This document shows positions 1-6,049 of a DNA stretch of 6,085 nucleotides, piece by piece; the first letter of the stretch is position 1; each line of letters opens with the position of its first letter. Under the pieces are notes generated by a model, which saw nothing but the letters and a program-made list of their open reading frames with translations, was not told the origin of the DNA and did no database searches. The DNA is from an uncultured Alphaproteobacteria bacterium. GTDB lineage: Bacteria > Pseudomonadota > Alphaproteobacteria > Rickettsiales > UBA1997. The position numbers were made by a program, and so were the translations under genes. Location: contig CAILUF010000180.1 of assembly GCA_903837365.1 (NCBI GenBank), forward strand, positions 1 through 6,085. The letters run 5' to 3'.

Positions 1-720
1 ATCATTTATAAATTGTTCAAATTTATTGATATTTTCCTTTTCCTTATCCGATGCATTTGGATTGTTTTGTAAATTATCCATAAAATCTTTTCTCTCCTCG
101 GTATTCATATCTTTGACAGCATTTTTTAAATTACCTAAAGAGATGTCAGTGTTGACTTTATGATTATTCAAGCCCGCTTTGTTTCCAAATGCAATATGAT
201 ATGCATATTTTGCTGCAATCATTAGGGCATTATCAGAAGTTGTTTTGAAGCCATTTCCTTTATTCATAATTTTATCAATTTTACTTTCATTTAATCCAAG
301 CTCTTTGCCCTTGTCTTTCATGGCTTCATTACGTACTTCGTGAAGCTTATCATTTCTTTCTTGATCATTCATTTTTGCAAGGTTGGTTGCATTTTTATCT
401 TTGTAATCATTAACCGCTTCATTTCCAGCATTTTTCATTTGATTAGTCGTGATATTATTTTGAGTAATTTCTGCTCTTTTTTCCTTCCTTTTGGCTTTGG
501 CAATTGATCCCGAGTCAAATAAAGCCGAATCTATTCTGGCTGGAATTTTATCTAATCCAGTCATTTGTAGTGCTTTGCCACCATATTGCCTGGCAAAACC
601 CTTTACTTCATTTTTTAATTGGATTGACGCTTGTTTTAAACCAGATCCAAGTGTGGATGATGATAATCCACCTCCCATTGTTGAAGCTAGGCTTTCCAGA
701 TAGGTGATCATTTTTTTCAT
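1..720 (-). other. Charged C-terminal tail of the VirB6-like protein, partial
   Basis: Residues 1385-1624 follow the last membrane segment. A Gly/Ser-rich hinge (STMGGGLSSSTLGSG, 1396-1410) leads into a Lys/Glu/Asn/Asp-rich, largely helical-looking region. It contains AKAKRKEKRAE (1458-1468) and a short, more hydrophobic helix, ALIMAAKYAYHIAFG, near 1589-1603 of the reading order upstream of KAGLNNHK. The tail has no cysteine and is probably cytoplasmic. It continues beyond position 1, so its full length cannot be given. Confidence 0.6.
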
Positions 721-3700
721 CAATGATGCTATTAACCAAATAAATAAAATTGAGAATAATGACGGAATATATTGAGATCCACTTTCTGAATATCCGCCAG
801 CCTGAACCATGGTTGATTTAGGGGTATTGCTAATTGTCCAAAAAGATATTAGTGAAACTCTAAGGAGGGGAAGTTTGATTACCCAAATTTCTTCCCAACA
901 TATCTTAAAGTTAAAAACTAATTTAATTGCCTCATATAATAAAATATTAAAAAATGCTAGAGTTGATGCGACCATAACTTGTTGAAGTGCAAAGGAAATC
1001 ATATATTTTAACCATCTATCAAACATATCATTAGTTTGTTTAAATAATGTAAATAAAATAAAAATTGGACCAGCGACAAATAAAATCGATATAAAAAATT
1101 TGGCAGTTAAAAAGATTAGAAGAGCCGTGGCGATTCCGTAAATATATTTAAAAATACTAAAATATAAAATTAAAATATAAGCCCAACCAAAGAATCCCGA
1201 GAATAAAAAGCTTGCCATTTTTTTCCCAATCGGATCTGAAAAGAAAATGTTCAATACCTTGTCAACTCCACCAAAAATTAATGCCTTATTCTCATAATTA
1301 CCGCTATTAATCGCCGCTTTTAAATCCGCTGAATCATCAAAATTTGAAACCATTGAAAAAACTAGAAAATCAACACCATCTCTAAAGATTTGAATTACAA
1401 TAAATTTAAACCATTCAAAACCACCTTCGCCAGTGAAAAGATAAATCATGCCAATTTTAATTATTCTATTCATAAGTTCGCTTTGACTTAATTCGCTTAC
1501 TCCCATTAGATATCCAAGTCCATAAAACATGAACATCATAACAATCGCCAATTTGGTTATTAGCTTGTAAACATTATTACCAATGATGCTTCGATATAAT
1601 CTTTCCGCTTCTCCTACAACAACGGTATTGCCAGATTTATAGCCATCAATAATTTTACTCACTGGGTCGATAATGTTGCCAATTATTTTTGAAATATTGT
1701 TATTGGTGTTGGATTTTATTTTTACGGATACGTCGTATTTTCCAGAATTGTTAGCGTAAGTATTTATGCAAATATATTTTTTATAGCATCTGTTATTATT
1801 GGCATATGATTTGGTATCGCAATAGTCCGTGGCGCTTCCGCTAGTCTTATCCCAATCGTTATTAGCTATCAATACCCCGTCATATGGTGGAGTAGTTCCA
1901 TCATAAGGCTCGTCCCCAAGTGGATTTGGTTTATTTGAATAACAATTTTTATTTTCAGGATCTTTAATTTTAAATGTTAAGCGTAAATTTTCAATGTCTT
2001 TTCTACGTGTATCTAGTTCGGTATTGGTCATTGATTTTAAATCACTTGGTGTTCTTGTTTGATATGTATGACAATAAAATTTAGAACCAATTTCGGTAAT
2101 AATACCATTGAGTTTACAATCTTTTGTGGCATCAACTGCTTTAAACCGATATAATAATCCATCATTATCAAATTTATAATTACCGATTGAATAATTTGGT
2201 GTTTGTCTTTCAATATCAGTTGAAGGAGTTGAGTTTGAAGCTACAACCAATTGATTTGCTACTTGAGTATTGCACAAGCCAGTTTGTGTATTGCATAATA
2301 AAGCCTCTAACCACTGACCATTGCTAAAATTTAAACTCGTACCAATTAATAATTTCATCGATGATGTGTTATTTATTGATGATGCTTTGGTTTGCTTAAG
2401 ATCGACGCCATCAAGAAAGCCAAATATTATCCGACTATTCTCATTTAAAATTATTGAGTTACGTGATTGATAAACTTCGTTTGATGATTCTATAGAATTG
2501 GTATCGGTAAATGGAGCAAGGCTTCCGTAGACTCCATTAAAACCTTCTAAAAATTTTAAACCTTTAGTTTTTAATCCCGCACTTATTTCATTGTTAGTAA
2601 GTGTAAGTGGAATTGAATCAACTGAGCCAGTATAATTTTCAAGATCATAACATAAATCAACATTATTGACCTTATATTGTGGAACTTCCTGAGTTGCAAG
2701 AACTAACGCCGATGAACAGCTTGAGCATTTTGCCGAGGTTATATCGGAGGTGTAAGTGCAAGCTGCAATAGTTTCGGTCGTTGATGCAACGCAACCCGTT
2801 TTTGCAGCAGTTAAACTTCCATTAACACAATTATTCATTTTATACTGGCATCCAGAACTTTGAGGACAATAAGAAGAATTGCTTGGGTCTTCGCAATTCA
2901 TAGAATAGGGTTTACAACCGAGTATGTTATTTTGTACGTCCATATCAATAACACAATTTGGTTTACTTGCTATTTCATAACCAGTTCCTCGACATAATAG
3001 CGCAGGTCTCGGAGTTATATACATTGCCATACCTACGCCACACTCGGCAGAATTTCCTGCTAAAGTTTGCATGCTTTGATCCCATGTATCTGGAGAGATT
3101 CTAATTTTCTGACCCTTACGTAAAAAAACTTCTTCTGACCATGACATCAGAGAAGGTAATGCACTACCCGGAACTGATAAGTTTACGAGAGGATCGCTAG
3201 CTGAAGTTTGAAAAGTTTCATATTCGTAAAAATCTTGATCGCTTGCCAAACCATTAATAACCCGAGCTTTTAAATTGCAAGTTCCTGAAGCGCCAATGTT
3301 AGTGAATTTAACAAAGCCAGATTTTTTTATTTCAATGTCAGAATATTTGTGATATTTCATGGCGATATAGTTTCCGCAATTAACCCCAGTTGATGACGAG
3401 GTAGAATTGCTTGCAATCGTAATACTGCTATTAGCTTCAAGATCAATAAATTGAGAACTCCAAGCGGAAGTAATCGAAATATTTTTCGCAACATTATATT
3501 CTTTGCTGCGCGGATCTCTTTGCGTTACGGATAAAGTTATTTTGCAAGACGAAGTTGTTGGATTGTCAAGAAGTAGACGAAAATAAACTCTTTTAGCATA
3601 AGATAAATTATTGTTTATTGTAGCTCCACCACTGATAGTTCCTAAAATTTTTCCATCAGTGTAGTTATTAATCCTATCGTAATTAAGACAGTTTGCAGAG

Positions 3701-4872
3701 TTATCGCACGAAACGCCATTAGCTGAAAAGGGATCGTAGCTAGTTTTTTTTATAATTAGATCATCATTAGCTCTTATAAATCCACCAATATAACCTAGTT
3801 TTTCATGGGCAGAAGAATTGCTAACTGGATATAAAGCGTTAATTTCTTGGAAAGATAAAGTTGATTGGGGAAAAATAGTAACGTAGTTATAGCTTGCTGA
3901 GGTTGAATTGGTGCATGTTGCTGAACTAACATTAGTGCCATTGGGATAAGAGCAAGTCCAAATTCTTGGATCAGCTAATATAGGAGCTCCTAAAGTACAG
4001 GAAGACTCGTTGTTAGAGGAAGTAGTAACCGCTCCCTTACATTCATTTTTTATATTATAATTTTTAGGATGAGGAATCGCATAAGCAAAAATTCTTTTGA
4101 TGCCATTATAAATTGCTTTGTCAGTATTGTTGACATCAACACCCTTTGCTGGAACTGATAATTTGGATGCTCCAGGTCCAAGAGTGGTGGTTTGAGTTGA
4201 ATCTGGCGAAATATCTGCAGTATCGACCCAGGTGCCAAAAAATTTAAGAGCAATTGGCGTATCCTGCATGTAATCAAAAAAATATTTGTTATAAGTTCCT
4301 GCTAAATTTGTTTCTATATTATTCGTATCATATTTGTAAGATCTTCCATCAAGAGTCAACTGAGGAGAGTTGACGTCCGCACCAAGAGAGATATTACCTC
4401 GTGCTTGTACATAAATTTCGCTATCTGGATATAAGGTAATCGAAGGACTTTCGCCACTTCCTACTGAAGATGTCGAGCTCCACGAAGGTTCAAGAGATAT
4501 TGAATTTGCTACGCTATCTTGCTGACATTTTTCAAAGCAATCATTAAAGCATGAAATTTTTTCATCATAGAGCGCAATATTATTGCATCCTGCATAGGTT
4601 TTGCTTGATATTGTAAAGGGATCATTTGATAAGCAGTTGAGCATACCAGCTCCCTGAGATTTTAAATCAATAACTGGCTTTGAAACATCAAACTTGCATT
4701 TATTTTCTGAGGTTCCTGCGTAAATAGTTAGGATTTGACTTTCATATTCGCCAAAATCATCGGCATCTACGCAACCATTATCATTGCATGATATAGTTAA
4801 CAATAAAATAGAGTAAAAAAAACAATATTTTAAGAGTTTTAGCAATTGTTGATAATCAATATTTTTAAACAA
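1..4872 (-). CDS. virB6: Giant TrbL/VirB6-family type IV secretion protein, 3' partial
   Basis: This encodes a polytopic inner-membrane channel subunit of a VirB/Rvh-type T4SS. The frame is open for 1624 codons and leaves the window at position 1, so the C-terminus is missing. The start chosen is TTG at 4872: an in-frame TAA lies at 4881-4879, no ATG precedes the signal peptide, and a promoter-like sequence lies just upstream. No Shine-Dalgarno is visible. Residues 1-28 look like a signal peptide and 29 to about 1085 are polar and cysteine-rich. Residues about 1085-1384 hold the VirB6 membrane core with the hallmark AGPIFILFTLF at 1267-1277, and 1385 onward is a charged tail. Classical VirB6 proteins have about 300 residues, whereas Rickettsiales paralogues are known to carry large extensions on both sides. 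No frameshift or internal stop was found, so the gene looks intact. Family assignment is firm; the exact paralogue is unknown. Further virB6 copies might follow downstream, but that part is outside the window. Confidence 0.93.
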   Translation of the reverse strand, partial: MFKNIDYQQLLKLLKYCFFYSILLLTISCNDNGCVDADDFGEYESQILTIYAGTSENKCKFDVSKPVIDLKSQGAGMLNCLSNDPFTISSKTYAGCNNIALYDEKISCFNDCFEKCQQDSVANSISLEPSWSSTSSVGSGESPSITLYPDSEIYVQARGNISLGADVNSPQLTLDGRSYKYDTNNIETNLAGTYNKYFFDYMQDTPIALKFFGTWVDTADISPDSTQTTTLGPGASKLSVPAKGVDVNNTDKAIYNGIKRIFAYAIPHPKNYNIKNECKGAVTTSSNNESSCTLGAPILADPRIWTCSYPNGTNVSSATCTNSTSASYNYVTIFPQSTLSFQEINALYPVSNSSAHEKLGYIGGFIRANDDLIIKKTSYDPFSANGVSCDNSANCLNYDRINNYTDGKILGTISGGATINNNLSYAKRVYFRLLLDNPTTSSCKITLSVTQRDPRSKEYNVAKNISITSAWSSQFIDLEANSSITIASNSTSSSTGVNCGNYIAMKYHKYSDIEIKKSGFVKFTNIGASGTCNLKARVINGLASDQDFYEYETFQTSASDPLVNLSVPGSALPSLMSWSEEVFLRKGQKIRISPDTWDQSMQTLAGNSAECGVGMAMYITPRPALLCRGTGYEIASKPNCVIDMDVQNNILGCKPYSMNCEDPSNSSYCPQSSGCQYKMNNCVNGSLTAAKTGCVASTTETIAACTYTSDITSAKCSSCSSALVLATQEVPQYKVNNVDLCYDLENYTGSVDSIPLTLTNNEISAGLKTKGLKFLEGFNGVYGSLAPFTDTNSIESSNEVYQSRNSIILNENSRIIFGFLDGVDLKQTKASSINNTSSMKLLIGTSLNFSNGQWLEALLCNTQTGLCNTQVANQLVVASNSTPSTDIERQTPNYSIGNYKFDNDGLLYRFKAVDATKDCKLNGIITEIGSKFYCHTYQTRTPSDLKSMTNTELDTRRKDIENLRLTFKIKDPENKNCYSNKPNPLGDEPYDGTTPPYDGVLIANNDWDKTSGSATDYCDTKSYANNNRCYKKYICINTYANNSGKYDVSVKIKSNTNNNISKIIGNIIDPVSKIIDGYKSGNTVVVGEAERLYRSIIGNNVYKLITKLAIVMMFMFYGLGYLMGVSELSQSELMNRIIKIGMIYLFTGEGGFEWFKFIVIQIFRDGVDFLVFSMVSNFDDSADLKAAINSGNYENKALIFGGVDKVLNIFFSDPIGKKMASFLFSGFFGWAYILILYFSIFKYIYGIATALLIFLTAKFFISILFVAGPIFILFTLFKQTNDMFDRWLKYMISFALQQVMVASTLAFFNILLYEAIKLVFNFKICWEEIWVIKLPLLRVSLISFWTISNTPKSTMVQAGGYSESGSQYIPSLFSILFIWLIASLMKKMITYLESLASTMGGGLSSSTLGSGLKQASIQLKNEVKGFARQYGGKALQMTGLDKIPARIDSALFDSGSIAKAKRKEKRAEITQNNITTNQMKNAGNEAVNDYKDKNATNLAKMNDQERNDKLHEVRNEAMKDKGKELGLNESKIDKIMNKGNGFKTTSDNALMIAAKYAYHIAFGNKAGLNNHKVNTDISLGNLKNAVKDMNTEERKDFMDNLQNNPNASDKEKENINKFEQFIND
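721..1620 (-). other. TrbL/VirB6 membrane core domain
   Basis: Residues 1085-1384 hold the membrane core. Hydrophobic segments lie at about 1103-1124, 1137-1148, 1154-1176, 1221-1243, 1244-1262, 1258-1277, 1298-1316 and 1367-1384, with a further mixed stretch near 1328-1346. Two patterns are typical of the family. One is the ELMNRIIKIGMIY region (1132-1144) followed by a Gly/Phe-rich turn and a second helix ending in RDGVDFL. The other is AGPIFILFTLF (1267-1277), then a short polar stretch and DRWLKYM (1285-1291). In VirB6 proteins this core sits in the inner membrane and takes part in substrate passage and pilus assembly. Confidence 0.88.
2650..3042 (-). other. Cysteine-dense segment of the VirB6-like ectodomain
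   Basis: Residues 611-741 contain 13 cysteines: 611, 627, 639, 653, 660, 669, 675, 682, 694, 705, 716, 719 and 741. Spacing is roughly 3 to 22 residues and includes one CxxC (CSSC, 716-719). The segment begins just after MAMYITPRPALLCRG (614-628). It lies between the signal peptide and the first core membrane segment, so it is probably in the periplasm or outside, where disulfide formation is plausible. I do not recognise a named domain. Confidence 0.55.
4525..4872 (-). other. N-terminal signal/lipobox and cysteine motif module of the VirB6-like protein
   Basis: Residues 1-28 have two lysines (K12, K15) followed by a hydrophobic stretch from Y16 to S28, then C29. LTIS before C29 fits a permissive lipobox, although position -3 is Thr rather than Leu, so a lipoprotein is possible but not certain. 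The mature start reads CNDNGCVDADDFGEY (C29, C34). More cysteines follow at 59, 80 and 96, then a regularly spaced CFNDCFEKC (C108, C112, C116). From memory, a Cys pair followed by an ADD[FW]G-like motif recurs at the N-terminus of rickettsial VirB6 proteins; I could not check this here. Confidence 0.6.
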
Positions 4873-4902
4873 TGTTAGTTAATTATTAATAAATACTCAA
4901 TT

Positions 4903-4931
4903 ATTATAAATAATCCTATTTCAACTTTAAA
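4903..4931 (-). promoter_or_regulatory. Candidate promoter of the VirB6-like gene
   Basis: On the minus strand, TATAAT at 4908-4903 is a perfect -10 match. It is preceded at exactly 17 bases by TTTAAA at 4931-4926, which matches 4 of 6 bases of the -35 consensus. Transcription would begin near 4896, giving a leader of about 24 bases before the TTG at 4872. The surrounding DNA is about 86% AT, so chance matches are easy and the call stays tentative. Confidence 0.4.
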
Positions 4932-4995
4932 ATTCAAAGCTAAATTTTACGATCGAAATTTAAATTAATATTTAAAAAATAAATCCTATTTTAAC
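4913..4995. repeat. Pair of 13-bp direct repeats, ATCCTATTTNAAC
   Basis: Copy 1 is at 4913-4925 (ATCCTATTTCAAC) and copy 2 at 4983-4995 (ATCCTATTTTAAC). They differ at one base and are 70 bases apart, start to start. Copy 1 lies inside the -10/-35 spacer of the candidate VirB6 promoter. Copy 2 overlaps the -35 of the candidate rlmH promoter. A shared operator is possible, but in DNA this AT-rich chance similarity cannot be excluded, although the internal CC is not simple AT sequence. Confidence 0.4.
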
Positions 4996-5019
4996 AAAAA
5001 GATTTTTTAAAAAAATACT
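4991..5019 (+). promoter_or_regulatory. Candidate promoter of rlmH
   Basis: TTAACA at 4991-4996 matches 5 of 6 bases of the -35 consensus. A 17-base spacer separates it from AATACT at 5014-5019, which matches 4 of 6 bases of the -10. The expected transcription start near 5026 would leave about 45 bases before the ATG at 5071, and would make the earlier ATG at 5035 nearly leaderless. The region is extremely AT-rich, so this is only a candidate. Confidence 0.3.
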
Positions 5020-5070
5020 TTTAAAAAATAGCCAATGATTTTTAATTTGAAATTAAAAACACAAAAAATT

Positions 5071-5535
5071 ATGAAATTAACAATCTTAGCCTTTGGCGAT
5101 TTCGGCCGATCTCCTGAAAAATTAATTTATGATGATTTTATAAAGCGAATGAAATGTAAAATAATTCTTAAAGAATTGCATTTGAAAAATTCTAAAAATA
5201 TTTCTAGTAATGATTTAAAGGCAAGGGAAGGGGAGTTAATACTCAGTAACATCGAACATGGTTCAACATTAATTGTTCTCGATGAAAAAGGTAAGGAATT
5301 TACAAGTGTAGAATTTGCAAAATTAATGCATAATTACGCATTAAACGCTATTTCAAATTTAACTTTTGTAATCGGTGGAGCTGATGGATTATCTTCGAAA
5401 GTTCTAGAAAAAGCCAATATCGTTTTATCCTTGAGTAAGATGACTATTCCGCATATTTTGGTAAGAATATTTTTGATTGAACAGCTCTATCGTGCTCAAT
5501 CAATTAACTCTAATCATCCTTATCATCGTTACTAG
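5071..5535 (+). CDS. rlmH: 23S rRNA (pseudouridine-1915-N3)-methyltransferase RlmH
   Basis: RlmH is a SPOUT-class, SAM-dependent enzyme that methylates pseudouridine 1915 in helix 69 of 23S rRNA on assembled 70S ribosomes, acting in the cytoplasm as a homodimer. From the ATG at 5071 the product is 154 residues, matching the usual ~155. It begins MKLTILAFG, as family members do. The trefoil-knot SAM site is visible as FVIGGADG (99-106), preceded by LDEKG (70-74) and followed by LSLSKMTIPH (119-128). The C-terminus LYRAQSINSNHPYHRY (139-154) closely matches the E. coli ending LYRAWSITTNHPYHRE. An in-frame ATG at 5035 would add 12 Lys/Asn/Leu-rich residues with no family counterpart, so I prefer 5071; neither start has a Shine-Dalgarno. 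The last 26 bases overlap the convergent gene. The gene is chromosomal housekeeping, intact, and confidently identified. Confidence 0.96.
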   Translation: MKLTILAFGDFGRSPEKLIYDDFIKRMKCKIILKELHLKNSKNISSNDLKAREGELILSNIEHGSTLIVLDEKGKEFTSVEFAKLMHNYALNAISNLTFVIGGADGLSSKVLEKANIVLSLSKMTIPHILVRIFLIEQLYRAQSINSNHPYHRY

Positions 5536-6049
5536 TTTTTTTGCCAAAAGTTGCTAACCATCTGCTCTTAGCGCGTTTTTTTCGTGACTCAAGTCTTAAC
5601 ATAATTTCTTTGGTTTTTTCTTCTCTTTTGCGTTTTTCTTCTGCACTTTCTTGATAATTTTGCGTATCATAAAAATGACTACGATTTTGTATTTTAGATT
5701 CGTTATCCTCTTCATTACTTTTGCTTTTATAATTATCTGCAAAATTGAATTTCTTTTTATCGATTGCTCTTTTTCTAGCATCTCTAATGACGATTTGGCG
5801 ATTATAATCATGAAGTCTTTTGTGATGCATAATAATATTATCAACAAACCAACGATTTCGGCGATTAATAATTTTACGCATTTCACGACGACTTAATCCA
5901 CGACGATGACATGTTCGTTTTATATAGCTGTAAATTACATGCGCCATAGTATGGCTTGCAATTTCATGGACTAATGCAGGGTGCATACTAATGAATGAAG
6001 AGGTATCAAAAACTAGTGCATCTATTTGCGGTATGGCAAGAAAAGTCAC
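5510..6049 (-). CDS. Unrecognised basic protein, 179 residues
   Basis: I do not recognise this protein. The frame starts at GTG 6049, just after an in-frame TAA at 6055-6053, and ends at TAG 5512-5510. Residues 1-43 are mostly uncharged and contain MHPALVHEIASHTMAHVIY (22-40), a likely amphipathic helix with H23, H28, H33 and H37. Residues 44-100 are strongly basic (CHRRGLSRREMRKIINRR at 47-64), as expected of a nucleic-acid-binding surface. Residues about 101-135 are polar and low in complexity. Residues 136-165 form a Lys/Glu/Arg-rich, coiled-coil-like helix, and the end is acidic (NDDKDD). There is no signal peptide or membrane segment. No Shine-Dalgarno supports the GTG; ATG at 5986 (M22) is an alternative. 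The defined regional composition and length argue for a real gene, but RNA or DNA binding is only an inference. It converges on rlmH with overlapping 3' ends. Confidence 0.7.
   Translation of the reverse strand: MTFLAIPQIDALVFDTSSFISMHPALVHEIASHTMAHVIYSYIKRTCHRRGLSRREMRKIINRRNRWFVDNIIMHHKRLHDYNRQIVIRDARKRAIDKKKFNFADNYKSKSNEEDNESKIQNRSHFYDTQNYQESAEEKRKREEKTKEIMLRLESRKKRAKSRWLATFGKKTSNDDKDD

Larger units (their letters stand above)
4873..5070. other. AT-rich divergent intergenic region
   Basis: This is the 198 bases between the divergent starts of the VirB6-like gene and rlmH. Over 4861-5040 I count 25 G or C in 180 bases, about 14%, well below the flanking genes. It contains both candidate promoters, a spaced direct repeat (ATCCTATTTNAAC), and an all-AT inverted repeat at 4959-4976 with 7-bp arms around TAAT. 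I see no conserved RNA structure or further gene. Confidence 0.6.

Noticed and set aside
491..707. Two overlapping plus-strand frames of about 70 codons
   Set aside because: Both lie antisense to the charged tail of the VirB6-like gene, have no family resemblance, and are explained as shadows of that gene.
4050..4277. A minus-strand frame of 75 codons inside the VirB6-like gene
   Set aside because: It is an out-of-frame shadow. The VirB6 frame runs through the same bases without a stop and has a coherent composition.
1..4872. The large minus-strand region as a set of broken genes or a non-coding stretch
   Set aside because: I read every codon from 4872 to 1 in one frame and found no stop, and the domains occur in an expected order, so the gene is intact within the window.
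4959..5030. AT-only inverted repeats (4959-4976) and T-run/A-run stretches as terminators or RNA structures
   Set aside because: The arms contain no G or C, would be unstable as RNA hairpins, and lie between divergent starts where no terminator is expected.
5035..5070. Upstream ATG extending rlmH by 12 residues
   Set aside because: The extension has no counterpart in RlmH proteins, while the start at 5071 gives the family's usual N-terminus and length.
5596..5896. Alternative frames on both strands within the basic-protein gene
   Set aside because: They are rich in Ile, Lys and Phe as expected of random AT-rich frames, and they overlap a frame with a clearer protein architecture.
5948..5968. 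HEIASH in the basic protein as a zinc-protease motif
   Set aside because: The spacing is HExxxH, not HExxH, and no third ligand region is recognisable.
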